Source of the DNA: Symbiodinium natans
Lineage: Eukaryota; Sar; Dinophyceae; Suessiales; Symbiodiniaceae
Reading direction: 5' to 3'
DNA length: 64,000 nt
Assembly: GCA_905221605.1 (NCBI GenBank)
Contig: CAJNDS010001779.1
Coordinates: forward strand, 652,146 to 716,145
The notes under the pieces were generated by a model that worked only from the letters and a program-made list of their open reading frames with translations, made no database searches and was not told the DNA's origin. Both the position numbers and the translations under genes were made by a program. Below, one piece after another: positions 51,320-58,111 of the stretch; within the stretch, counting starts at the first letter, position 1; each line of letters begins with the position of its first letter.

Positions 51320-53668
51320 ATGCCTTTGACGCTCAATAACACAAACACATTAACAGCAGATTATATTGTTGTAAGTGGAACAGATTTAAGCGACCTATAC
51401 GCAACAAAAACAGAATTAGGAGACATCAACACCGCGAATTCTTCAAACATAGCAACAAACACAGCAGACATAGCAGTTTTAAACACAAAGCAACTACAAA
51501 ACTTCCATAATATTAGTTCAGTAACGCACTTATTAGATACTGAGTATCAAACAAATGCCACCTTAACGAGCACATTTTACAACAAAACAGAAATAGACAC
51601 GACCTTTGCTAATTATTATACACAAACTCAAATAGACACAAATTTATCAACAAATTACCAGACCAACACGCAATTAGGTACAAATTACTATAACAAGGGT
51701 GAGGTTGATACATTAATAGCAGGTGCTGGTGGTGGCAGTGGCTACACTGATACGGAAATTGATAATTTATTAGATTTAAGAGTTCCTAAATCAGACTTCA
51801 CTAATAGATTTTCTACATTTCCCGTTATTGATTGTAGCGCTCCTACTATTATTCACAGTGGTTTAACATTAAACAACGAGACGATAAATATATCGCCAGT
51901 AGAAGGTTTATTATTCAGTAATCAAACAGGAGGAGGCGATAAAGTTCTCGCAGAATTTAAGAACGCAACGAGTTATATAACTTTACAAGGTGATAAAATA
52001 TTTTGTAATAATACATCAGACGATGCACTAAAACAACTTGATTTGACTAATAATAATGCAGGTTATAAAATGTCTGGAAAAATAGAAACGCCAACAGGTG
52101 GGTTAGTTGTAGAAAATACAGCAGACGCTAATTTATCATTTACCGTTAGAAATACTGATAATTATATTACTTTTAATAACACAAATATTGATTGTTATAA
52201 TTCCGTCGGTGATACAGGTAGGATTTTAAATTTAAATAATAATGCTAATCAGTATGTTAAATCACATTCGTTATTAGTAGATACAGGAGCAAATACATTA
52301 ACAGGAGGTTATACATTAGATGTTGTTAATAGTGCCATTATTAGAGAAGATTTAAGAGTTGATGGAAATATAGATTTAACAAGTAACACGGGAGATATTC
52401 AATTACCAACAGCAGGGATAGATATGTTCAGAAATAGTGGAGATGCTAATTATAATTTAAGAGTTAGAGACACGCAAGGTGTTTTTGAATTTAGAAACAG
52501 AAATTTTAGGTGTATGAACCCGAGTAATCCAGCAAATGGGACTGAGATGATATTACACGACACAGGAGGAGATTACCGATTAAGAATAGGAAGCTCAACA
52601 ACAGCGACAGTAGGAATAGGAAGACAATATAATTTTTCGTATCATTTAACAGTAGGAGGTATAAGTAATTTTAATGAAACAAGAGTGGAAAACGATGCCA
52701 CATTTTTAGGACAACAGTTATTAAGCACTGATGGAAGAATATTTCAAAGAGCGGACGTTAATAATAGTTTAAATGTAATATCAACAGAAGAAATTAATTT
52801 TTCATTACAGTCTGACAGAACAACCGACCCAACTACAGGGACTATAGCACTACAACTAAACGACACTAACGGAATTACAATAAACAGAGCAGTTACAAAT
52901 AACCAGACTTTTAACAGTATAGGAAGAATAACAGCAGAATCAGATTTAGATGTGTGGGGTGAGCTATTTTTTCAACATTCCTCATCAATAAAGGAGACAC
53001 TGAACGGTAGCGATTATGATTTAGATATAAGAAATGGAGACACTGACAGAGCTATTAATTTTATTATCGGAACTATAGGAAGCACACCAGAAATTCAACT
53101 AACTGAAGGAAAAGTAACTTTAGTTGGACAACTAGAAATTACTAACACTGATGTGTCAGGACAACAAAGAGTATTAATTAATAACCCAGACGATGATGGA
53201 TTTATTAGATTAAGCAATAATAATTTATCAAGATTAGATGCGACAAACACAGGTGTTGATGTTTATGGTTTCTTTACTACAACTAATAACGCTGATATTG
53301 GAGGAAATTTAACATGTGTGGCTCTAACAGAAACATCAGACTCTAAATTAAAAGAAAATATCCAAGAGGTAAATACGAAAGAGTGTTATAAGGCAGTTAA
53401 ATATATTAAGCCAAAAACATACAATTTTATTAAGGATGAAGACAAAAAGAGTCATATAGGATTTGTAGCAGACGACATAAAAGATGCTAAAATGCCTCCT
53501 AAATGGGACAACATAATATATTACAATGACGACGGCATGAAACTATTAGCGTATAATAAAATGGCTGTTGTGCTTTGGGGCTGTGTGCAAGAAATGCAAA
53601 AAGAAATAACTAATCTAAAAACAGAAGTTACTAAATTGAAGAATAAGGGAAAAGGCGAAGGAAAATAG
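51320..53668 (+). CDS. Fibre-like protein with C-terminal S74-type chaperone domain
   Basis: 782 residues. The N-terminal 140 have coiled-coil or trimeric-fibre repeats (ELGDINTANSSNIATNTADI; FYNKTEIDTTFANYYTQTQI). The middle is beta-rich repetitive shaft sequence. The C-terminus reads ETSDSKLKENIQEVNTKECY, then SHIGFVADDIKDAKMPPKWD, then KMAVVLWGCVQEMQKEI. This matches the intramolecular chaperone/auto-cleaving peptidase S74 domain, with the Ser-Lys dyad expected in SDSKLKENI. Phage tail spikes with this domain trimerise and cleave it off. The likely role here is host attachment on the virion surface; this is inference from the domain. Confidence 0.85.
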   Translation: MPLTLNNTNTLTADYIVVSGTDLSDLYATKTELGDINTANSSNIATNTADIAVLNTKQLQNFHNISSVTHLLDTEYQTNATLTSTFYNKTEIDTTFANYYTQTQIDTNLSTNYQTNTQLGTNYYNKGEVDTLIAGAGGGSGYTDTEIDNLLDLRVPKSDFTNRFSTFPVIDCSAPTIIHSGLTLNNETINISPVEGLLFSNQTGGGDKVLAEFKNATSYITLQGDKIFCNNTSDDALKQLDLTNNNAGYKMSGKIETPTGGLVVENTADANLSFTVRNTDNYITFNNTNIDCYNSVGDTGRILNLNNNANQYVKSHSLLVDTGANTLTGGYTLDVVNSAIIREDLRVDGNIDLTSNTGDIQLPTAGIDMFRNSGDANYNLRVRDTQGVFEFRNRNFRCMNPSNPANGTEMILHDTGGDYRLRIGSSTTATVGIGRQYNFSYHLTVGGISNFNETRVENDATFLGQQLLSTDGRIFQRADVNNSLNVISTEEINFSLQSDRTTDPTTGTIALQLNDTNGITINRAVTNNQTFNSIGRITAESDLDVWGELFFQHSSSIKETLNGSDYDLDIRNGDTDRAINFIIGTIGSTPEIQLTEGKVTLVGQLEITNTDVSGQQRVLINNPDDDGFIRLSNNNLSRLDATNTGVDVYGFFTTTNNADIGGNLTCVALTETSDSKLKENIQEVNTKECYKAVKYIKPKTYNFIKDEDKKSHIGFVADDIKDAKMPPKWDNIIYYNDDGMKLLAYNKMAVVLWGCVQEMQKEITNLKTEVTKLKNKGKGEGK

Positions 53669-53690
53669 TATAAGTATTATTATATATAGA

Positions 53691-53900
53691 ATGGGAGCTA
53701 AATCTTCTAAATCTTGTGCCACGGAAAACATGCAACAAATAAACGAATTAGATATTAATGAAAAAACTAAAACAGATATATTATTATTCAATACTTTGAA
53801 GGATGTTATTGAAAGAGTTGAAAAGTTAGAAGAGAGGAAAAGCGACAAAATATATTATAAACTGCCACCTGTAACATTATGTAATTATTCAATCATTTGA
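53691..53900 (+). CDS. Small putative N-myristoylated protein
   Basis: 69 residues starting MGAKSSKSCATENM. Glycine at position 2 with serine at position 6 fits an N-myristoylation signal, and Cys9 could be palmitoylated. The rest is charged helix (INELDINEKTKTDILL; DVIERVEKLEERK), possibly a coiled coil. It lies 22 bases downstream of the fibre gene, with a TTATATATAGA box like that of the MCP. A membrane-anchored assembly or exit protein is a guess. Convergent with the GIY-YIG gene on the minus strand. Confidence 0.7.
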   Translation: MGAKSSKSCATENMQQINELDINEKTKTDILLFNTLKDVIERVEKLEERKSDKIYYKLPPVTLCNYSII

Positions 53901-53937
53901 TTAATAATATTATAACTAAAGAAATATTATTAATCAA
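53897..53937. terminator. Perfect 15-bp hairpin shared by convergent genes
   Basis: Arms TTGATTAATAATATT / AATATTATTAATCAA. The left arm contains the stop of the plus-strand gene and the right arm the stop of the minus-strand nuclease. Confidence 0.75.
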
Positions 53938-54553
53938 CTTGTTCTAAAGATTTTAAATAATCTTGATGTTTTTGTGTTCGTTCGTGCTCTCTTTTATGAC
54001 ACTGTGTGTATGGACTACCGCATTCACAAATAAACCGTTGTCCCTTTTGTGCTTTTACTTTTTCTTTGTTCTTCTCACGATACAGTCTGTCCGTTTCTCG
54101 CTTTTTGTCTTTATTCTGTTCTCTGTAGATTTTATCATACTCTTTTTTTTCTTCTTTATGATGCAAACAATATTTCTTTTGATATTCTTGTATATGCTCT
54201 CTTGTATCCTCGGCATACTGTTTTTTGGTTCTTGATGGTATAGTTTTGTTCAACGATGCTTTCAATTTTTCTATATACTCTCTTTCAATTTTTCTTGCTT
54301 CCAATACGTCATTACACTGACGTTTATCTATTAATACCATTTCCCAATTATTGAACCCACCGTTTTCACGAATAAAACTATACAAATACAGATGATAACC
54401 GATTGCGTTCTTATTCTTACAAGCGGTCTTGTGTTGGCATTTCCTTTGAGTAAAATCTGTGGTATGACCTACGTAGCAGTCAGTAATGTTCAAATCTTTG
54501 CAAACAATTTTGTAAAAGTGTGTATTGTTATAGTCTATTGGTTTTCTAGGCAT
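53930..54553 (-). CDS. GIY-YIG nuclease with C2H2-like tail (2)
   Basis: 207 residues. GIY-YIG motifs: THFYKIVCKD, DCYVGHTTDFTQRKCQHK (the YVG and the helix-1 arginine), and an acidic residue in VLEARKIEREYIEKL. A long basic linker with repeated REQNKDKKRETDRLYREKNK follows, then CECGSPYTQCHKREHERTQK with a following HQDYL (about residues 175-202). The tail is nearly the same as in the broken nuclease at 56891-57363, so they are paralogues. The promoter motif ATATAAAGAAATGAC lies upstream, overlapping the 3-prime end of the ATPase gene. Confidence 0.85.
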   Translation of the reverse strand: MPRKPIDYNNTHFYKIVCKDLNITDCYVGHTTDFTQRKCQHKTACKNKNAIGYHLYLYSFIRENGGFNNWEMVLIDKRQCNDVLEARKIEREYIEKLKASLNKTIPSRTKKQYAEDTREHIQEYQKKYCLHHKEEKKEYDKIYREQNKDKKRETDRLYREKNKEKVKAQKGQRFICECGSPYTQCHKREHERTQKHQDYLKSLEQVD

Positions 54554-54577
54554 AGTTCTATAATATCTTATAAAGTG

Positions 54578-54591
54578 TCATTTCTTTATAT
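54578..54591 (-). promoter_or_regulatory. ATATAAAGAAATGA motif
   Basis: Minus-strand ATATAAAGAAATGACAC about 25-38 bases before the ATG of the nuclease at 54553. A variant of the TTTAAAG(A/G)AAT box; it overlaps the ATPase stop codon. Confidence 0.5.
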
Positions 54592-55389
54592 GTCTTCATC
54601 ATCAATGACTATTTTGGCATCAAACCTTTTGTAAAACATATCATTCACATTGGGCTTCATTAAGTTAATAAACAGGAAACTATACGGTTCTTCTGTTGCT
54701 ATGTTATCGACTTCTAGTAATAACTTCTTTGCTTCTGAAAGGTTTTTAGTATCTGCTACGGTTGATTTCTGAATTAATACCGCACTCAATTCTTCAACCA
54801 TTGTCTCAATTTCGCGATAGTTCCTTAGTCTGAAAAAGAATAACTGTCTACTATTAACACGAATAATTGGACTTAGCGCATTATACTTCTGCGTGGACGT
54901 TATTATGCAAATACTATTATGTCTCCCGCGCACATACAACTGATTTAATAATGGACTATTGCGCGAGAACGCTTTTGAATCAGCAAAGTCATCAACAATA
55001 ATAAGTATTGAGTGTAATTTGTTATGGTCATTCTTTTTCTGATATTCTATTACCCTATGTTGTCTTTTTATAACTGCCTCCAATTCTTCTGGTATATACT
55101 CGTCAAACATACATTTTTCTTTCTCTAAATCAACCTTTAAATTATCTTGGATGTATTTTTTAACTGGTGTCCAATTGCTATCAACTGAAATTGAAGGGGA
55201 CCAAATGTAAATTCTAGCAAACACATCCCTGTAAATGTCCAATATCATTGACTGTAATAGGATGCCCTTTCCAGAACCTGAGGGACCTGTTATTATTTGA
55301 CTAAATGGTAGTCTCGGTGCTATTTCATACTTAGATTGTTTAAAATCATATTCTTTAACATTAACGGGTTTGACTATAGGAGTAATCAT
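54586..55389 (-). CDS. FtsK/HerA-type DNA-packaging ATPase (A32-like)
   Basis: 267 residues. Walker A is ITGPSGSGKGILLQSM (about residues 34-49) and Walker B ILIIVDDFAD (about 127-136). The following STQKYNALSPIIRVNSRQLF contains the sensor-like Q and the R/N segment typical of the poxvirus-A32/PLV packaging ATPases. Length is normal for the family. It would pump the linear genome into preformed capsids. It is divergent from a 53-codon gene with only 16 bases between start codons. Confidence 0.92.
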   Translation of the reverse strand: MITPIVKPVNVKEYDFKQSKYEIAPRLPFSQIITGPSGSGKGILLQSMILDIYRDVFARIYIWSPSISVDSNWTPVKKYIQDNLKVDLEKEKCMFDEYIPEELEAVIKRQHRVIEYQKKNDHNKLHSILIIVDDFADSKAFSRNSPLLNQLYVRGRHNSICIITSTQKYNALSPIIRVNSRQLFFFRLRNYREIETMVEELSAVLIQKSTVADTKNLSEAKKLLLEVDNIATEEPYSFLFINLMKPNVNDMFYKRFDAKIVIDDEDI

Positions 55390-55405
55390 TATATAATATA
55401 ATAAT

Positions 55406-55567
55406 ATGGATAAAATAAATTACAGCGATTATATTGATGTTATTGAGAACATTGAAGAAATACAAGATAAAATAACGCCTCCCAAATATCGCAGGTGTTG
55501 TTACTCCTTCTTGGAAGTTTGCAAAATAATGCTTGAATACTTTAAATACAATCACAAAAATAAATAA
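55406..55567 (+). CDS. Very small protein, unknown
   Basis: 53 residues, starting MDKINYSDYIDVIENIEEIQ and containing RRCCYSFLEVCK with three cysteines. Start and stop fit tightly between the divergent ATPase (start 55389) and the next plus-strand gene (55582). No domain recognised. Retained because the element is otherwise gapless; it could be chance. Confidence 0.5.
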   Translation: MDKINYSDYIDVIENIEEIQDKITPPKYRRCCYSFLEVCKIMLEYFKYNHKNK

Positions 55568-55572
55568 TCTAA
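55566..55572 (+). promoter_or_regulatory. AATCTAA motif
   Basis: AATCTAA 10-16 bases before the ATG at 55582, followed by ACCTAG. Confidence 0.45.
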
Positions 55573-55581
55573 CCTAGTTAA

Positions 55582-56028
55582 ATGACAGACAACGAACAAA
55601 GGGAAGGAGGGTTAGAACTAACGCCTACAAGTCTGAGTTGTTTGCCTTGTAGGTGCAAAAAGAACACTTACCATAAGGAAACTAAACGCACCAATGAAGA
55701 CAACAAGCAAACGATAATCATAGTTGAGGATAGGAGCAGTTATAAGGTCGGTCGCGGAGTGACTCCTGACAATAACATATTTAAACCAGACCAAACAGGA
55801 AGCGTTGGAATCTGTGACACAGGTTGGGGGGCAGGTAGAAAGCCTACACCAGAAGAATGCGACGAAAGGATTGAAAAGAATGCGGATGATATAAAGGAAC
55901 TTAAGAGTAGAATAGAGAAGAAGATATATAAAACAGAAGAAGACATAAAAGAGATAAGGGAAGATGTTAAGAAACTAGACAAAGACGTTCATTTTATAAA
56001 GAAAAGGAATTTAAATTTAATGGATTAA
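55582..56028 (+). CDS. Cysteine-motif / coiled-coil protein, unknown
   Basis: 148 residues. A CLPCRCKKNTYHKE motif lies near residues 20-33. The central glycine-rich stretch SSYKVGRGVTPDNN..GICDTGWGAGRK precedes a long charged coiled coil (ERIEKNADDIKELKSRIEKK; EEDIKEIREDVKKLDKDV) to the end. The AATCTAA box groups it with the virion-type genes. A structural or scaffolding role is possible; no family recognised. Confidence 0.7.
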   Translation: MTDNEQREGGLELTPTSLSCLPCRCKKNTYHKETKRTNEDNKQTIIIVEDRSSYKVGRGVTPDNNIFKPDQTGSVGICDTGWGAGRKPTPEECDERIEKNADDIKELKSRIEKKIYKTEEDIKEIREDVKKLDKDVHFIKKRNLNLMD

Positions 56029-56034
56029 TAATAC

Positions 56035-56318
56035 GTAAAGTTTAAAACCTAATATATATTGACAGTGTATAGTGCCATAAGTCACGAAGTCTCGCGAGGC
56101 TTCTGACGAAGCGACCCAGACATAAACATATAAAAAATTGCCGAATGGACCCCCATGCGCCCACGTGCTTTCATGATGAGAGGACTGAGAAAGGGAAGTA
56201 TCTGACACTCTTATCTAATTTATCGTGTCATAAGCATACGATAATAATTAGTTTGGAGCTATGTTAAATCTTAAGGAAAATGGATACATCATAACATTTC
56301 GTTATGTTATGATATATT
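56035..56318. other. Noncoding gap with hairpins
   Basis: The longest gene-free stretch in the element apart from the tandem-repeat gap. It is locally more GC-rich and holds two foldbacks: GAAGTCTCG..CGAGGCTTC (56087-56104) and ATCATAACA..TGTTATGAT (56288-56313). No frame of note. Could be a structured RNA or a replication/packaging site; no evidence decides. Confidence 0.5.
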
Positions 56319-56336
56319 TTGTTAGCTAATTATATA

Positions 56337-56534
56337 ATGCTTGTTGTATTTGGTGAAGTTAAAGAGGTCAAAGAACATCTCATTGAATGCAAGAGGTGCA
56401 AAAAGGAGTATCCGAGTAATAACTTTGTGATTGTCAGCAACAACAGTTATTCGTCAAACTGTAAGAACTGTAGAGAGGACTTAAGAAAGGAAGGCGAGAG
56501 GAGGAAGATTCAGAAGGTCTTACATGCGCGTTAA
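56337..56534 (+). CDS. Small zinc-ribbon protein
   Basis: 65 residues from the ATG giving MLVVFGEVKEVKEHLIECKR; the longer non-ATG start is less likely. CKRCKKEYPSNNF and then CKNCRE form a C2C2 zinc ribbon with the same 'C-x-x-C-K-K-x-x-x-x-x-x-F' spacing as the N-termini of the TIR protein and the 185-residue paralogue. Probably nucleic-acid binding. Confidence 0.65.
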   Translation: MLVVFGEVKEVKEHLIECKRCKKEYPSNNFVIVSNNSYSSNCKNCREDLRKEGERRKIQKVLHAR

Positions 56535-56550
56535 AACTTTTAAAACTTTT

Positions 56551-56557
56551 AATCTAG
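56551..56557 (+). promoter_or_regulatory. AATCTAG motif
   Basis: AATCTAG 11-17 bases before the ATG at 56568, after a run of TTTTAAAACTTTT. Confidence 0.45.
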
Positions 56558-56567
56558 GTTTGTATAT

Positions 56568-56858
56568 ATGAGTGAATCCTCGCCAGAAGTCAAAAGCCCA
56601 ATCAAGAAGTTAAAGGAAGAAGTTGCGGAACTAAGAGAATTACTTAGTAGTCTTGTTGAAAGAGTTGCCAAGTTAGAAGGTAACAAAGAGAATATTAAAC
56701 CTAGCAATAACAAACCTAATATTATGGATGCTAACTATAATAATCGCAGGAGTGCCTATATAAGCAAACTTAATAATAAGGATATCAAACAACCCAAGGA
56801 AGAAACAATGAAATATTATAATGTTGTATATGATGCTGATAAGGATGTGTATTTTTAA
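56568..56858 (+). CDS. Small coiled-coil protein, unknown
   Basis: 96 residues. A strong leucine-heptad coiled coil occupies residues 13-39 (KLKEEVAELRELLSSLVERV). A polar N/K-rich linker follows (NKPNIMDANYNNRRSAYISK), then an aromatic end MKYYNVVYDADKDVYF. The linker plus short C-terminal motif could bind a capsid partner; this is only a suggestion. It has an AATCTAG box and ends in a perfect hairpin. Confidence 0.7.
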   Translation: MSESSPEVKSPIKKLKEEVAELRELLSSLVERVAKLEGNKENIKPSNNKPNIMDANYNNRRSAYISKLNNKDIKQPKEETMKYYNVVYDADKDVYF

Positions 56859-56895
56859 TGATAAATAATATTATTTATTAATATTATTTATCATT
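56857..56895. terminator. Perfect 16-bp hairpin shared by convergent genes
   Basis: Arms AATGATAAATAATATT / AATATTATTTATCATT with a 7-base loop, covering the stop of the plus-strand gene and the stop of the frameshifted nuclease's original frame (TGA at 56893-56891). That supports the longer nuclease as the ancestral gene. Confidence 0.75.
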
Positions 56896-57363
56896 TGCCG
56901 TTAATAAAGTCTTGATGTTTCTTTGTTCTTTCGTGTTTTGCTCTGTTTGCTTTGGTATATGATGAGCCACACCCACATTCAACAGATGTTAGTTGCCATT
57001 GCTTTATTTTTTGCTTGTTGTTCTCTCGGTAAAGCTTATCACATTCTGGTTTCGTCCTTCCAGCACACAATTGTTGACACAGTCATTCGCTTGTATATGA
57101 TAACCTTCACGCTTTAGGAGTTCTGACCTATTTTCGCACTTAAAGGCTTCAACAAGTTCAATTTTACAATTCTCTACCCCAAATTCATCAAACAAATTAT
57201 AAACCGTAATTCTACCTAGTTTTTTACCATCATTGTGACTTCTGTATTCACTTCTATGCCGTGCCATTCGCATACTCAAATTCTCAGTTGTACTACCTAC
57301 ATAGCACTTGTTATAGCCTATGTCAGTTATTTTGTATATCTTTCCATTCTGATATTTATTCAT
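56891..57363 (-). pseudogene. GIY-YIG nuclease with C2H2-like tail (3), frameshifted
   Basis: The intact 5-prime part (57363-57004) encodes the GIY-YIG domain: KIYKITDIGYNKCYVGSTTE, SMRMARHRSEY and ELLKREGYHI. After VLEG near 57060 the frame shifts: the annotated frame soon stops at 57004, while the next frame reads RTKPECDKLYRENNKQ and then ECGCGSSYTKANRAKHERTK with KHQDFI, ending at a TGA inside the shared hairpin. The tail matches the nuclease at 53930-54553. A one-base indel (mutation or sequencing error) explains this. A truncated product of 119 residues could still be made. Confidence 0.8.
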
Positions 57364-57383
57364 ATCCTTAACTATCTTAAGTT

Positions 57384-57400
57384 ATCTTTTCTTTATATAT
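57384..57400 (-). promoter_or_regulatory. ATATAAAGAAAAGAT motif
   Basis: Minus-strand ATATATAAAGAAAAGAT about 20-37 bases before the nuclease ATG at 57363; a variant of the accessory-gene box. Confidence 0.45.
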
Positions 57401-57530
57401 CATACTGCACCCAAGCCCTGAACCCCTAAAAATCCCATAAATTCTATCAACCTAGGCACGCCTGTTGGGATATGATTCAAAAAAATGATAAAATGGATAA
57501 ACCCCACCACGCCCGTTGGGAAAACATTTA

Positions 57531-57545
57531 AAGGAATACTTATAT
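57531..57545 (+). promoter_or_regulatory. TTTAAAGGAATA motif upstream of TIR gene (right)
   Basis: ACATTTAAAGGAATACT about 13-27 bases before the ATG at 57558, conserved with the left copy although the neighbouring subterminal sequence has diverged. Confidence 0.5.
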
Positions 57546-57557
57546 TAAATATGTAGT

Positions 57558-57989
57558 ATGGAAACGGTCAAACGATGTAGCAGATGTAGGAAAGAGAAGG
57601 AGGAAGTTGAATTCAAGGAGGGGCGCCGAGTTTGTATCCCGTGCTCGGATGCTTGTAGAAAAAGTCAGCAGGACAACCCAGAAAAGGCGAGGGAGAAATG
57701 CCAAAGGTACTACGAGAAGAAGCGAGAAGACATATTAGACAAGAAAAGAGAAAAGACTTGGTGTGTCTTATGCGAAATGTATGTAGTCAAAGACCAATAC
57801 CAGAGACATACAAAAACTATGAGACACCAGCACTATTTAAAATTAGAAGAAGGGGAGGAGTCTGATGTGGAAGATGCGAAAAATAAATTTTGGTGCGAGA
57901 CTTGTAGAATTTGGTTAAGTAAGAAGACAAGGACATCGCATTATGGAACACCAAGACACCTTGAATTGGCACAACGAAGGCGGGGATAG
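57558..57989 (+). CDS. TIR-encoded zinc-finger protein, right copy
   Basis: 143 residues, predicted protein identical to that of the left TIR (37426-37857). A zinc ribbon and two C2H2-like fingers are arranged as described for the left copy. The reading direction is outward, toward the element end. Keeping two copies may follow simply from residing in the TIR. Confidence 0.85.
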   Translation: METVKRCSRCRKEKEEVEFKEGRRVCIPCSDACRKSQQDNPEKAREKCQRYYEKKREDILDKKREKTWCVLCEMYVVKDQYQRHTKTMRHQHYLKLEEGEESDVEDAKNKFWCETCRIWLSKKTRTSHYGTPRHLELAQRRRG

Positions 57990-57994
57990 TACTG

Positions 57995-58031
57995 CTTGAT
58001 ACATTCAATTTAAATTATTCAATGTATCAAG
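57995..58031. terminator. Hairpin at 3-prime end of right TIR gene
   Basis: Same CTTGATACATT / AATGTATCAAG hairpin as at 37384-37420, six bases after the stop codon. Confidence 0.6.
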
Positions 58032-58106
58032 GAGTTTTTTTGTTTGTTTTGGTCGGAGGGGGGCTGAGCGTACGTAGTATGCCGACAGGCATCAGCAATC
58101 CTAACT

Positions 58107-58111
58107 ATATC
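58107..58111. repeat. Target-site duplication, right copy (ATATC)
   Basis: Matches 37305-37309 on the left. Bases beyond differ, so the duplication is five bases. Confidence 0.85.

Larger units (their letters stand above)
37310..58106. mobile_element. Integrated Polinton-like virus (PLV)
   Basis: A 20.8-kb AT-rich element bounded by inverted repeats (AG...CT ends) and a 5-bp duplication. It carries rve integrase, PolB-like/SF1 helicase, double-jelly-roll MCP, penton protein and FtsK/HerA ATPase. This set defines the Polinton/PLV/virophage class. The absence of an Ulp1/adenovirus-type protease, the fibre gene and the lipase favour a PLV over a classical Polinton or a Sputnik-type virophage. 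Genes are intronless and spaced by tens of bases, unlike the host. Confidence 0.95.
57558..58106. repeat. Right terminal inverted repeat
   Basis: Reverse complement of 37310-37857 with one base of length difference in an A/T run and one visible substitution. It ends ...CCTAACT followed by the ATATC target duplication. Confidence 0.95.

Noticed and set aside
56035-56318. tRNA gene in the noncoding gap
   Set aside because: No cloverleaf with T-loop GTTCRA-type box or anticodon arm could be drawn.
37310-58106. Bacterial phage or bacterial contamination (GIY-YIG, S74 fibre)
   Set aside because: The MCP, penton and A32-like ATPase are of PLV type, a target duplication is present and host exons flank both sides.
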